Below the pieces are notes generated by a model. It made no database searches, was not told where the DNA came from, and saw only the letters and a list, made by a program, of their open reading frames with translations. A program made the translations under genes and the position numbers. From NCBI RefSeq assembly GCF_003149145.1, contig NZ_QGDQ01000001.1, positions 434,001-498,000 on the forward strand: a DNA stretch of 64,000 bases. Reading direction: 5' to 3'. The DNA is from Quadrisphaera granulorum. Its GTDB lineage: Bacteria; Actinomycetota; Actinomycetes; Actinomycetales; Quadrisphaeraceae. Below are positions 8,031 through 16,238 of the stretch, piece by piece; the stretch's first letter is position 1, and each line of letters begins with the position of its first letter.

Positions 8031-8536
8031 GCGAGCAGGCGCGTGACGGCTGGTTCGTGAGGGCGGCGGCGCGGATCGGAGACCTGGAGAGCCCGTTCTA
8101 CGAGGAAGAGCACCAGCGCGACGTCTGGAACGAGGCCAGCGCCATCGGCCTCCAGGCGCTCACCTGGCTGCTGCCGGCGGCGGCCGCGGTGTCGATCTGG
8201 GTGGGTGGCGCGGCGGCCTTTCCCTACACCTTGGTGATGCTGCTCGCGCCGGCCGTCGTCGCGTGGGTGGTGATCCTCTACGCCTGGGCGCGTGGCGTCA
8301 GCATCGTGTCGGCTCGGGGCTTCGACCCCCTGAACTGGCGGGTCTGGGCGAGCGGCGTGATCTTCGTGGCCTACGGCGCCGGACTGCTGCGGGCCGCTGG
8401 TGACGGGGTCTTCTCCCGGCCCGAGGTGTGGGGCGCGATCTTCGGTGCCCTGGTGGGTGCGGTGGCGGTGGTGGTGGCCGTGGCTGTCTCCAGGCGCCGA
8501 GAGCGGCGGCTCAGTGCAGGTGGGAGGAACTCATGA
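8027..8536 (+). CDS. Membrane protein co-operonic with XRE regulator
   Basis: A 169-residue protein with a soluble N-terminus (about 40 residues, rich in acidic residues around SPFYEEEHQRD) and about four hydrophobic segments: ALTWLLPAAAAVSIWVG, YTLVMLLAPAVVAWVVILYAW, VWASGVIFVAYGAGLL and IFGALVGAVAVVVAVAV, ending in a basic tail. No catalytic motif is visible. The ATGA overlap with the regulator gene shows translational coupling. Two-gene units of a short XRE protein with a four-helix membrane protein (DUF2178-like arrangement) are widespread, but the role is undefined. Its last 26 bp overlap the convergent flavin-protein gene. Confidence 0.75.
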   Translation: MSEQARDGWFVRAAARIGDLESPFYEEEHQRDVWNEASAIGLQALTWLLPAAAAVSIWVGGAAAFPYTLVMLLAPAVVAWVVILYAWARGVSIVSARGFDPLNWRVWASGVIFVAYGAGLLRAAGDGVFSRPEVWGAIFGALVGAVAVVVAVAVSRRRERRLSAGGRNS

Positions 8537-8909
8537 CCCGGTCGACGGTGATCTCGACGACGACGCGCAGCGGGTCCTCGCGGGGCGTGCGCTCGTAGCG
8601 GACGGCGTAGCGGGCCACGGCGTCGGCGATGACCTCCGGTTCGTCGCGCACGCGTACCGGCCCCTCGAGGGTGATCCACTGCGCACGCTCGAAGGAGCAC
8701 AGCACCGCCCGGCCGCCGGTGGACTCGGCGAGCCGGGCGTTGCGCACCTTGCGCGAGGTGGAGCGGGCGGTGACCCTGGCGACTCCGGTCGCCGCGTCCC
8801 AGGTGAAGCCCACGGGCACGACGTGCGCCGTGCCGTCGGGGCGGTGCGTGGTGAGGGTCGCGAGGCGGCGCTCGGTGACGAAAGCCAGGGCCGCCGGGGT
8901 CAGCTCCAC
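8511..8909 (-). CDS. Pyridoxamine-5'-phosphate-oxidase-like split-barrel protein (F420/FMN-dependent type)
   Basis: A protein of about 132 residues, LTPAALAFVTERRLATLTTHRPDGTAHVVPVGF... in pattern: the beta-barrel opening ATLTTHRPDGTAHVVPV, then ARVTARSTSRKVRNARL (the Arg/Lys-rich cofactor phosphate-binding strand-loop), AVLCSFERAQWITLEGPVRV and a terminal helix with YERTPREDP. This is the layout of the small Rv1155-like PPOX class, which in Actinomycetota usually binds F420 or FMN and performs oxidoreductase reactions of unknown substrate. GTG 8909 was chosen since the longer reading frame enters a repeat element (8932-8975). The gene is convergent with and overlaps the membrane protein gene by 26 bp. 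Confidence 0.8.
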   Translation of the reverse strand: MELTPAALAFVTERRLATLTTHRPDGTAHVVPVGFTWDAATGVARVTARSTSRKVRNARLAESTGGRAVLCSFERAQWITLEGPVRVRDEPEVIADAVARYAVRYERTPREDPLRVVVEITVDRVMSSSHLH

Positions 8910-8931
8910 GCCGCCCAGGGTGGCGGACTGC

Positions 8932-8975
8932 CCATGATCACGGATGGGTGGGGGGGGGCCAGCGCCCATGATCAC
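8932..8975. repeat. Two direct CCATGATCAC repeats flanking a G9 tract
   Basis: Exact CCATGATCAC copies at 8932-8941 and 8966-8975 are 34 bp apart, each followed by GGAYGGG. Between them is a run of nine G (8950-8958). They belong to a repeat family also found near 35.7, 51.2, 51.8 and 54.3 kb and lie between a gene start on the minus strand and the end of the aminotransferase gene. Confidence 0.8.
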
Positions 8976-8991
8976 GGACGGGCGGGGGTGG

Positions 8992-10410
8992 TCAGAGGAG
9001 GGACCAGGCGCGGGTGAGGACGTCGCGCAGGGTCGCCTCGATGAAGTCGAAGTCGCCCTGGTCGGCGATGAGCGGCGGCGACAGCTGGATCACCGGGTCG
9101 CCGCGGTCGTCGGCGCGGCAGTACAGGCCAGCCTCGAACAGCGCCCCCGAGAGGAAGCCGCGCAGCAGCCGCTCGGCCTCGTCCCCGGAGAACGTCTCGC
9201 GCGTGGTCTTGTCCTTGACCAGCTCGATCCCGTAGAAGAACCCCTCGCCGCGCACGTCGCCGACGATCGGCAGGTCGAGCAGCTTCGCCAGCGTCGCGCG
9301 GAACGCCGGGGCGTTCTGGTGGACGTGGGCGTTGAGGCCCTCGCGCTCGAAGAGGTCGAGGTTGGCCATGGCCACCGCTGCCGAGACGGGGTGGCCGCCG
9401 AAGGTGTAGCCGTGCGCGAACGACGTCGAGCCGTGCGCGAACGGCTCGAAGATGCGCTCGGAGGCGATGCACGCGCCGATGGGGGAGTAGCCGCTGGTCA
9501 TGCCCTTGGCGCACGTGATGATGTCAGGGGTGTACCCGAGGTCGGTGCACGCGAACATCGAGCCGATCCGGCCGAAGGCACAGATCACCTCGTCGGAGAC
9601 GAGCAGCACGTCGTGGCGGTCGCAGATCTCGCGAACCCGCTGGAAGTAACCGGGCGGCGGCGGGAAGCAGCCGCCAGAGTTCTGCACCGGCTCGAGGAAC
9701 ACCGCCGCGACGGTCTCCGGGCCCTCGAACTCGATGGCCTCCTCGATGCGGTCGGCGGCCCAACGGCCGAAGGCCTCCGGGTCGTCCCGCAGGTGCTCCG
9801 GCGCCCGGTACTGGTTGGTGTTCGGCACCCGGAAGCCGCCGGGCACCAGCGGCTCGAAGACCGCCTTCGCCGCCGGGATGCCCGTGATGGCCAGGGCGCC
9901 CTGCGGGGTGCCGTGGTAGGCCACCGAGCGGCTGATGACCTTCGTCTTCAGGGGCTTGCCGATGAGCTTGAAGTAGTTCTTGGCCAGCTTCCAGGCGGTC
10001 TCCACGGCTTCACCGCCCCCGGTGGTGAAGAAGACCCGGTTCAGGTCGCCCGGGGTGTACGAGGCGAGGCGCTCGGCGAGGTCGATGGCCGGCGGGGTGG
10101 CGTAGGACCACAGCGGGAAAAAGGCGAGCTCGCCGGCCTGCTTGGCGGCGGCCTCGGCGAGCTCGCGCCGTCCGTGGCCCGCTTGCACCGTGAAGAGGCC
10201 GGCGAGGCCGTCGAAGTAGCGATGGCCGGCGTCGTCGTAGATCCAGCAACCCTCACCCCGGGTGATCACCGGGACGCTCTTCTCCCACGCCGACTGCCGG
10301 GTGAAGTGGCCCCACAGGTGGTCGCGGGCGGCCTGGGTGCGCGGCGTCCCCGTGGGTGTCAGGCCGCCGGCCGGGGTGATGGGGGTGCGGTCGAGTGGAG
10401 TGGTGGTCAT
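8992..10410 (-). CDS. Class III (omega) aminotransferase, polyamine/diamine or beta-amino-acid type
   Basis: A 472-residue PLP enzyme. It has the PLP-phosphate Gly-rich stretch FFTTGGGEAVETAWKLAK (about 127-144), the aromatic/His ring-stacking motif VAYHGTPQGALA, VFLEPVQNSGG, Asp273 in VSDEVICAFGR (pyridine nitrogen) and the Schiff-base Lys302 in ITCAKGMTSGYSP, followed by GYTFGGHPVSAA. The pattern resembles putrescine/diamine:pyruvate or taurine-type aminotransferases more than GabT. It is translationally coupled to the Lrp gene (ATGA overlap at 10407-10410), and the same block holds an APC permease and a saccharopine-dehydrogenase-like protein. Uptake and deamination of an amine such as putrescine, cadaverine or lysine is therefore the best inference. 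Substrate not proven. Confidence 0.85.
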   Translation of the reverse strand: MTTTPLDRTPITPAGGLTPTGTPRTQAARDHLWGHFTRQSAWEKSVPVITRGEGCWIYDDAGHRYFDGLAGLFTVQAGHGRRELAEAAAKQAGELAFFPLWSYATPPAIDLAERLASYTPGDLNRVFFTTGGGEAVETAWKLAKNYFKLIGKPLKTKVISRSVAYHGTPQGALAITGIPAAKAVFEPLVPGGFRVPNTNQYRAPEHLRDDPEAFGRWAADRIEEAIEFEGPETVAAVFLEPVQNSGGCFPPPPGYFQRVREICDRHDVLLVSDEVICAFGRIGSMFACTDLGYTPDIITCAKGMTSGYSPIGACIASERIFEPFAHGSTSFAHGYTFGGHPVSAAVAMANLDLFEREGLNAHVHQNAPAFRATLAKLLDLPIVGDVRGEGFFYGIELVKDKTTRETFSGDEAERLLRGFLSGALFEAGLYCRADDRGDPVIQLSPPLIADQGDFDFIEATLRDVLTRAWSLL

Positions 10411-10871
10411 CGGGTGCCCCAGTCGTAGCGCTGCTTGATGAGCTTGAGGTAGACGAGCGTCTCGGTGGACGTGACGCCCGGGACGGCGCGGATGCGCCGC
10501 GAGAGCAGGTCGAGCAGGCGGTCGTCGCTCTCGCAGACCACCTCGGCGAGGACGTCGAACGTGCCGGCCACGGCCACCACGTACGTGACCTCGTCGAGCT
10601 CGGCCAGGGCGGCTGCGACGACGGTGGTGTCGCCGCTGCAGCGGACCCCGACCATCGCCTGCCGCGGGAACCCGACCTGCATCGGATCGGTGACGGCGAC
10701 GATCTGCATGACGCCCGCCTCGAGCAGACGCGCCACGCGCTGGCGCACCGCAGCCTCGGACAGGCCCACGTCGGCGGCGATGGCGGCGTACGAGCGGCGG
10801 CCGTCCGTCTGCAGGTGCTCGACGATGCGCTTGGAGGTCTCGTCGAGGACGGGACTGGAACGGGCGACCAT
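10407..10871 (-). CDS. Lrp/AsnC family transcriptional regulator
   Basis: A 154-residue regulator with the N-terminal AsnC-type winged HTH (LDETSKRIVEHLQTDGRRSY, then IAADVGLSEAAVRQRVARLLEAGVM) and a C-terminal RAM/effector-binding fold with VGVRCSGDTT, VVAVAGTFDVLAEV and the ATP/amino-acid responsive GVTSTETLVYLKL end. Such proteins sense amino acids or amines and form octamers. The stop overlaps the aminotransferase start, so it probably controls that gene and the upstream permease. A 16-bp perfect inverted repeat sits about 40 bp upstream of its start. Confidence 0.92.
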   Translation of the reverse strand: MVARSSPVLDETSKRIVEHLQTDGRRSYAAIAADVGLSEAAVRQRVARLLEAGVMQIVAVTDPMQVGFPRQAMVGVRCSGDTTVVAAALAELDEVTYVVAVAGTFDVLAEVVCESDDRLLDLLSRRIRAVPGVTSTETLVYLKLIKQRYDWGTR

Positions 10872-10911
10872 GGGACGCGAGAATGGTCCCGATTGACCGA
10901 GATTACAAGAG

Positions 10912-10965
10912 GATGCGACGGATTCCGTGACAATTAGTCAAGATTGACGCGGAATCCGTCGCATC
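10912..10965. promoter_or_regulatory. Long perfect inverted repeat between permease and lrp
   Basis: Arms GATGCGACGGATTCCG (10912-10927) and its exact complement (10950-10965) are separated by a 22-nt AT-rich centre containing CAATTAGTCAAGATTGAC. It lies in the 106-bp gap between the permease stop and the Lrp start, all on the minus strand. It could be an intercistronic hairpin that ends permease transcription, or a paired operator for the Lrp-type protein; the AT-rich centre and long separation favour a regulatory role at the lrp promoter. Confidence 0.6.
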
Positions 10966-10977
10966 GCGAGGGCTGGG

Positions 10978-12513
10978 TCAGAGGCCGGCGATGGGTGGCG
11001 TGCCGGTGTCCGGCACGAGCACCTCGGTCTTCTCGTTGAGCGTCTCGCCACGGAAGAACGCCCTCAGGCGGATCGCGCAGAGCAGCATCAGCGGGACACC
11101 GAGCGCGAGCATGCCGACGCCCAGGACGAAGACGCCGCCGATGCCAGCGATCACCGTGTCGCCGTAGTCGGTGTGGGCCATGTCGTAGACGCTGTAGCCG
11201 AAGATCACCAGCATGAACAGGCCGCCGAGGAACGGCAGGATGCCGCGCAGCCACAGGTTCGCCGCGGACTGCCGCAGCGTGCGGCGGAAGAACCACACGC
11301 ACGCGAAGCTCGTGATGCCGTAGTAGAACGCCACCGCCAGGCCCAGGCTGGCGATGGAGTCGGCCAGGGCGTTGGTGCTGATGAGCGAGAGCAGCACGTA
11401 GAACGCCGTGGCCGTGACCCCCATGACCAGCGTGGAGAAGCTGGGCGTCTTGAAGACCGGGTGCACGGTGCCGAACTTCGATGGGAGCGCCTTGTAGACG
11501 GCCATGGCCAGCGTGCCGCGCGCCGTCGGCAGGATGGTCGACTGCGTCGAGGCAGCCGCCGAGAAGGCAATGGTGATCATGAGCAGGATGGCGAGGGCAG
11601 GACCGCCCAGGGGGTCACCGAGCACCGTGATGGTGTCGTCGACGTTCTCGGGGTTGCCCAGGCCGATGCCGGTGGTCCCGAAGCCGCTGTACGCCTGGAT
11701 CGCCGTGGCCACCGCGGTGAAGGTGACCACGAGGATGACCGTGGCCAGCGTTGCCGCCCTGCCGGGGATGCGGTCGGGGTCCTTGCTCTCCTCGTTGACG
11801 GCCAGGCACGCGTCCCAGCCCCAGTACAGGAAGATGCACAGCACGATCGCCGCGACGGCGTCGCTGAAGCTGATGCCCGTCGGGATGAACCAGCTCAGCT
11901 CCGGCTGCACGGCCTGCGGCCCAGCGGAGCCGGTGTAGACCGCCACGAGGGCCCAGCCTGCGAGCACCACGAGGAAGACGAACTGCCAGGAGACCAGCAC
12001 GTTCTGCATCCGCTCGGAGATGAGGATGCCGCGGTAGCTGACGTAGGTCATGACGGCGATGAACGCGACGGCGAAGGCCATCCGCCCCCACTGGTTGTCG
12101 GCCAGACCGTCGAGCCCGACCACCCGCAGCGTGTAGATGGCTGCGATCTCCGCGACGTTGGCCAGCACGATGATGGCCGACACGGCGACGCCCCAGCCGC
12201 CCATCCAGCCGACGACCGGACCGAACGCCTTCGTGGCCCACGTGAAGGTGGTGCCGCAGTCGGGCACGGCCTTGTTGAGCTGCTGGTAGGCGATGGCCGT
12301 GAGCACCATCGGGATGAAGGCGACGATGAACATCGCCGGCGCCTTCTCGCCCACCCCGAGGTAGCCGAGCGTTGCCGCCAGACCGTAGGCCGGCGCCGTG
12401 GACGCCAGTCCGATGACGGTGTTGCCCCACAGGCCCAGCGTGCCCGTCGCGAGGCCCTTGCCCTCGCTCGTGCTCCCCGCTGTCGGTGGACCTGCGCTGA
12501 CTTCCGATGCCAC
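10978..12513 (-). CDS. APC family amino acid/polyamine permease
   Basis: A 511-residue integral membrane protein with about 12 hydrophobic segments. The first (LGLWGNTVIGLASTAPAYGLAATLG) carries the Gly-rich unwound-helix pattern of APC transporters. Later segments include TFTWATKAFGPVVGWMGGW (the conserved region around helix 3), VSYRGILISERMQN, and LYWGWDACLAVNEESKDPDRIPGRAA. It would import an amino acid or amine across the cytoplasmic membrane by ion coupling. A good Shine-Dalgarno (GGAGG) precedes GTG 12513. Position next to lrp, the aminotransferase and the saccharopine-dehydrogenase-like gene suggests its substrate is what those enzymes process. Confidence 0.9.
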   Translation of the reverse strand: MASEVSAGPPTAGSTSEGKGLATGTLGLWGNTVIGLASTAPAYGLAATLGYLGVGEKAPAMFIVAFIPMVLTAIAYQQLNKAVPDCGTTFTWATKAFGPVVGWMGGWGVAVSAIIVLANVAEIAAIYTLRVVGLDGLADNQWGRMAFAVAFIAVMTYVSYRGILISERMQNVLVSWQFVFLVVLAGWALVAVYTGSAGPQAVQPELSWFIPTGISFSDAVAAIVLCIFLYWGWDACLAVNEESKDPDRIPGRAATLATVILVVTFTAVATAIQAYSGFGTTGIGLGNPENVDDTITVLGDPLGGPALAILLMITIAFSAAASTQSTILPTARGTLAMAVYKALPSKFGTVHPVFKTPSFSTLVMGVTATAFYVLLSLISTNALADSIASLGLAVAFYYGITSFACVWFFRRTLRQSAANLWLRGILPFLGGLFMLVIFGYSVYDMAHTDYGDTVIAGIGGVFVLGVGMLALGVPLMLLCAIRLRAFFRGETLNEKTEVLVPDTGTPPIAGL

Positions 12514-12627
12514 ATCGACCTCCAGGTCACTCGCGCGGCGCGGATCGACCGGCCTGACGCCGCATCATGGCCCCGAACCGACGGAAGTGACAGCCTCCAG
12601 GGCGAATCGCGGCGATAACCTCCGTCG

Positions 12628-13902
12628 ATGAGGATCCTGATCGTCGGTTCCGGAGGTGTAGGGGATGCGTTGTCGCGCATCCTCGCCCGGCGCTTCCGCG
12701 CCGCGCCGTTCGCCGACGCGGTCGTCGTGGCCGACTACGACGCCGCCCGCGCCCAGCGCACGGTCGATGCTGTGCGCCACCGCGAGGGCGAGATCGTCGC
12801 GGGCCCCTTCCGCGCAGCCCGCGTGGACGCCTCCGACGCCGCCTCCGTGGAGGCCCTGACCCGCGAGGTCGGCGCCACGCACGTCATGAACGCCGTCGAC
12901 CCGCGCTTCGTCATGCCGATCTTCACCGGCGCGCTCGCCGCGGGCGCGGACTACCTCGACATGGCGATGTCGCTGTCGAAACCCCACCCCACCGAGCCCT
13001 ACGCGAAGACCGGCGTGAAGCTGGGCGACGAGCAGTTCGCCCTCGCGCCGCAGTGGGAGGCCGCCGGCCGCCTCGCCCTGGTCGGGATTGGCGTGGAGCC
13101 CGGCCTTGCCGACGTCTTCGCCCGGTACGCCTGCGAGGAGCTATTCGAGACCGTCACCGAGCTGGGCGTGCGCGACGGGGCGAACCTCACCGTGGCCGGC
13201 TACGACTTCGCGCCGTCGTTCTCCATCTGGACGACGATCGAGGAGTGCCTCAACCCGCCCGTCGTCTGGGACGACGGCGCGTGGAGCACCCTGCCTCCGT
13301 TCAGCGAGCCGGAGGTCTTCGACTTCCCCGGCGGCATCGGGCCCGTCGAGTGCGTGCACGTCGAGCACGAAGAGGTGCTCCTCATGCCGCGCTGGCTCCA
13401 GGCCGACCGCGTGACCTTCAAGTACGGGCTGGGCGCGGAATTCATCGACGTCCTCAAGGCCATCCGCAAGCTCGGGCTCGACAAGACCGACCCGATCGAG
13501 GTCAAGGGCGTGCGGGTCAGCCCCCGCGACGTCGTGGCGGCTTCTCTGCCCGACCCGGCCACCCTCGGCCCGCTCATGAGCGGCGCCACCTGCGCCGGGC
13601 TCCTCGTGACCGGCATCGGCAAGGGGGAGGGCTTCGAGGGGCGGCCCCGCGAGGTCTACCTGCACCATGTGGTCGACAACGCGTGGTCGATGGCGGAGTT
13701 CGGTGCGCAGTGCGTCGTGTGGCAGACCGCGGTGAACCCCGCCGTCGCCCTGGAGCTGCTGGCCGACGGCCGCTGGTCCGGCGCGGGTGTGCTCGGCCCG
13801 GAGGCGCTGCCGCACCGCCCCTTCCTCGACCTGCTCGCCGCGGACGACGGCTACGCCAGCCCGTGGGTGATGCAGGAGCGCACGCCGTCGTCGTCCTCCT
13901 GA
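12628..13902 (+). CDS. Saccharopine dehydrogenase-like NAD(P)-binding protein
   Basis: A 424-residue soluble enzyme. The N-terminal Rossmann motif ILIVGSGGVGDALSRILARR is followed by DYDAARAQ (acidic end of beta 2), VGATHVMNAVDPRF (about 85) and a central catalytic domain with GVEPGLADVFARYA, then a return to the nucleotide fold near the C-terminus. This is the saccharopine dehydrogenase/carboxynorspermidine synthase superfamily. Actual reactions include saccharopine or lysine oxidation and carboxy-polyamine formation. Being divergent from an APC permease and near an omega-aminotransferase makes a lysine or polyamine role plausible. The C-terminus ends in a Ser run. The ATG start is preceded by only a weak ribosome site. 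Confidence 0.8.
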   Translation: MRILIVGSGGVGDALSRILARRFRAAPFADAVVVADYDAARAQRTVDAVRHREGEIVAGPFRAARVDASDAASVEALTREVGATHVMNAVDPRFVMPIFTGALAAGADYLDMAMSLSKPHPTEPYAKTGVKLGDEQFALAPQWEAAGRLALVGIGVEPGLADVFARYACEELFETVTELGVRDGANLTVAGYDFAPSFSIWTTIEECLNPPVVWDDGAWSTLPPFSEPEVFDFPGGIGPVECVHVEHEEVLLMPRWLQADRVTFKYGLGAEFIDVLKAIRKLGLDKTDPIEVKGVRVSPRDVVAASLPDPATLGPLMSGATCAGLLVTGIGKGEGFEGRPREVYLHHVVDNAWSMAEFGAQCVVWQTAVNPAVALELLADGRWSGAGVLGPEALPHRPFLDLLAADDGYASPWVMQERTPSSSS

Positions 13903-13921
13903 CCTCCGGCATCCTTCGGCC

Positions 13922-14650
13922 GTGGACACCTCGCGATGGGGCCTGCCGGTGCGCAGGGTGGAGCGGAACCCCAACGCCGCCCCACCACCACGCGACGAGT
14001 GGCCGATGACGGTGCCCGCCGTGGCGCAGCTCGTCCACGAAGGTCTGGACCTCGGGCCGGCCACCGTGCTCGTGGGGGAGAACGGTGCGGGCAAGTCCAC
14101 GGTGCTCGAAGGAATCGCGTGGGCCTTTGGGCTGGACAGCCGCGGCGGCTCACGGAACACGCGGGGCATGCTCAGCGACGACGAGCCCGACCCGGTCGGG
14201 CGCGCACTTCGCGTGGTGCGCGGCCCCGGAGCCGGGCGCTGGGGATTCTTCCTGCGCGCCGAGACGATGCATCAGGTCTTCGAGACGATCGCGGGCGGTC
14301 GTGACGACCCCGGCGACTTCCACGCGATGAGCCACGGCGAGGCGTTCAACGCCCTCCTTGGCACGAACCGCTACCGAGGGCCGGGGCTCTACTGCTTCGA
14401 CGAGCCCGAGAGCGCGTTGTCCTTCACCAGTCAGCTCGCCCTGCTCGCGCAGATGGCCGACCTGGTCGCCACCGGCACCGCCCAGGTGCTGGTGGCGACC
14501 CACTCACCGCTGCTCGCCGCCCTACCGGGAGCTCGGCTGCTGCTGGTCGACGACGACGGGCTCACCGACGTCCCGTGGGACGCCCTCCCGCTCGTCGCGC
14601 ACTGGCGGGCGTTCATGGACGACCCGCGCCGCTACCTGCGCCACCTCTGA
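13922..14650 (+). CDS. AAA/ABC-class ATPase, standalone
   Basis: A 242-residue protein with Walker A GENGAGKST (about residue 58), a Q-loop-like region, a short insertion instead of a helical ABC signature, Walker B LYCFDEPESALS (about 160) and an H-loop VLVATHSPLLAALPGARLL. This matches the AAA_21/AAA_15-like predicted ATPases (OLD/RecF-like cassette) that occur alone in many Actinomycetota with unknown partner. It is not a transporter subunit: there is no permease next to it and the EPESALS motif is typical of the nuclease/repair or toxin-linked group. GTG 13922 is 19 bp after the saccharopine-like stop. Confidence 0.8.
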   Translation: MDTSRWGLPVRRVERNPNAAPPPRDEWPMTVPAVAQLVHEGLDLGPATVLVGENGAGKSTVLEGIAWAFGLDSRGGSRNTRGMLSDDEPDPVGRALRVVRGPGAGRWGFFLRAETMHQVFETIAGGRDDPGDFHAMSHGEAFNALLGTNRYRGPGLYCFDEPESALSFTSQLALLAQMADLVATGTAQVLVATHSPLLAALPGARLLLVDDDGLTDVPWDALPLVAHWRAFMDDPRRYLRHL

Positions 14651-14686
14651 CGCACCATCTCCGGCGCGCCAGGGCAGCCAGGGGCG

Positions 14687-15085
14687 TCAGGGGCGCCCTC
14701 CGACATTGCTCCCGCTGGTCGTGCCGGTGGTCGGGGGCACCGGCGTGAGCGGGGTCGTCGAGCCCGGCTGCCCGGACGCGGCGCTCGTCGTCGTCGTTGT
14801 TGTTCCCGAGGGGGATGACGACCCGGAGCCGGGGAGCTTGTCCTGCACGGCCTCCTTGACCGACTGCACCGTCGAGCTGTTCACCGCGGCGTCCTTGGCG
14901 CTGGCCGCGGCGGTCTTGGCGCTGTCGACGGCGGTGGCCTGGGCCTTGTCGACCGTCGACTTCACCTTCGGGTCGTTCCACAGACGCGAAACGGCCGAGG
15001 CGATCTGGTCGTACCGCTCGCGGCCCGCCCGGGCACCGAGCACGTAACCGATCGCGGCGCCGATGAGGAGCGACTTCTTGCCCAC
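14687..15085 (-). CDS. YtxH-like small membrane-associated protein
   Basis: A 132-residue protein that begins with a short hydrophobic segment and the motif LLIGAAIGYVLGARAGRERYDQI, a pattern shared by actinobacterial YtxH-like proteins. It continues as an Ala/Lys/Asp-rich amphipathic helix (about 35-80) and ends in a Ser/Thr/Pro/Gly-rich disordered tail. YtxH-type proteins are linked to stress responses in Bacillus, but no function is established here. The gene is convergent with the ATPase gene and divergent from the GNAT gene, so it is probably transcribed alone. Confidence 0.65.
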   Translation of the reverse strand: MGKKSLLIGAAIGYVLGARAGRERYDQIASAVSRLWNDPKVKSTVDKAQATAVDSAKTAAASAKDAAVNSSTVQSVKEAVQDKLPGSGSSSPSGTTTTTTSAASGQPGSTTPLTPVPPTTGTTSGSNVGGRP

Positions 15086-15180
15086 GGGGTCCTCCAGGAG
15101 TGGTGAGGGGCTGGTGTCCCGGTGTTCTCCAGGTGGACCACGTGTCTACCGCGCCACGGGGCTCCTGGCACGCTGGCGCC

Positions 15181-15696
15181 GTGACGCAGCTCGTGCTTCT
15201 CGAGGCCGCCTACGACAGCCCGCTGGTGACCGAGCTCGTGGACGAGGTCCAGGCCGAGTACGTGCAGCGGTACGGCAGCCCCGACGAGACGCCCCTGAGC
15301 CCCGCCGAGTTCGCCCCGCCCGGAGGCGCCTTCTTCGTGGCGATGGTCGGCGGAGAGGCCGTGGCCACCGCAGGACTGCGCGACCACGGGGACGGCGATG
15401 TCGAGCTCAAGCGCATGTACGTGCGGGCCGCCCACCGCCGCCGCGGGCATGCCCGCCAGCTGCTCGCGGCCGTCGAGGAGAGGGCGCTGGCCCTCGGGCA
15501 CCGCCGCATCGTGCTGGAGACCGGGTCGCTGCAGCCCGAGGCTGTCGCCCTGTACCGCAGCGCGGGCTACGAGCCGACCGCGCCGTTCGGGTACTACGCC
15601 TGTGCTCCGCTGAGCATCCACCTGGCCAAGACGTTGGCGGGGCAGAGTCCCCTTGCCGGACCGCTGGACATCGGAAGTCCTCCCCCTCGGGGATGA
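15181..15696 (+). CDS. GNAT family N-acetyltransferase
   Basis: A 171-residue protein with the GNAT fold in order: a beta-strand region FFVAMVGGEAVATAGL, then VELKRMYVRAAHRRRGHARQLLAAVEERALALG. That stretch contains motif A (acetyl-CoA pyrophosphate loop RRRGHA; the canonical form is Q/RxxGxG/A) and is followed by IVLETGSLQPEAVALYRSAGY (motif B). Substrate cannot be read from sequence. GTG 15181 was chosen: it sits before the first secondary-structure element, and the upstream in-frame extension is low-complexity. Its 3' end overlaps the start of the decayed FemAB-like frame. Confidence 0.88.
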   Translation: MTQLVLLEAAYDSPLVTELVDEVQAEYVQRYGSPDETPLSPAEFAPPGGAFFVAMVGGEAVATAGLRDHGDGDVELKRMYVRAAHRRRGHARQLLAAVEERALALGHRRIVLETGSLQPEAVALYRSAGYEPTAPFGYYACAPLSIHLAKTLAGQSPLAGPLDIGSPPPRG

Positions 15697-15769
15697 CGAT
15701 CGGCGCAGCCCGGCCCCGACCGCGGTCGGTCGCGGCCACGTCGCCGGCCCCGGCAGGCTGGTCGCTGTG

Positions 15770-16150
15770 GTCGACGTACGCCGAGAGGGCTGGGAAGCCG
15801 GCGGCGAACCGCGGCCGTCGCGGGCCGCGGATCCGCTGCGCGTCAGCGTGCTGGAGAAGGACCCCGAGCTGCCGGGGTGGGCGCAGGCCGACCCGGCGTG
15901 GTCGCCACTCGTGCTCGGGTGGGCCGACGGGCGAGGTCGCCCCGTCGGTGACGCGCTGGTGCTGCGCCGCCGCGTGCCGGGTAGCCGCCGCTTCCTTGCG
16001 CTCCTGCCGGAACCGCCGCGGCTCGGTGGCCTGGAGCGCGAGGCATCGCTGTGGCGGCCCCCGGCGGTGGCCCTGCTGAGAGCCCTCGGTGCCTTCGCCG
16101 TGCGGATCGGGTTCGGAGTGCCGTCAGCTCCGCACGCGCTGCCCCGTTCA
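15770..16150 (+). pseudogene. Decayed FemA/FemB-like peptidoglycan bridge transferase remnant
   Basis: A frame open from about 15653 to the stop at 16198 encodes a stretch with FemAB-like features only in its middle. LPGWAQADPAWSPLVLGW fits the N-terminal trapping loop, VGDALVLRRRVPGSRRFLALLPEPPRL the strand-turn-strand reading into the Pro-Gly segment, and ALLRALGAFAVRIGFGVP the GAFAVRIGPPV motif that opens the second half of this family. About 100 codons are recognisable; the remaining roughly 250 residues of a normal FemAB protein are missing, and the frame runs into unrelated sequence before the esterase gene. FemX/A/B enzymes add amino acids to the lipid II cross-bridge. Boundaries are approximate and the call rests on remembered motif patterns. 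Confidence 0.45.
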
Positions 16151-16238
16151 GGGGGCGTCATTCCTCGGCGCGCTGGCCTCCCAGGCGATCACCGCTGAAC
16201 GTCCAGGGATCTCGCAGTCACTTCACGAGGATGGTCAC

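Noticed and set aside
8950-8958. Run of nine G as a phase-variable tract
   Set aside because: It lies between the start of one minus-strand gene and the end of another, not in a coding frame or a recognised promoter; strain comparison would be needed to support slippage control.
15653-16198. Intact 181-residue gene
   Set aside because: Only the middle third resembles a known family and the ends read as unrelated low-complexity sequence; a decayed FemAB-like gene explains it better.
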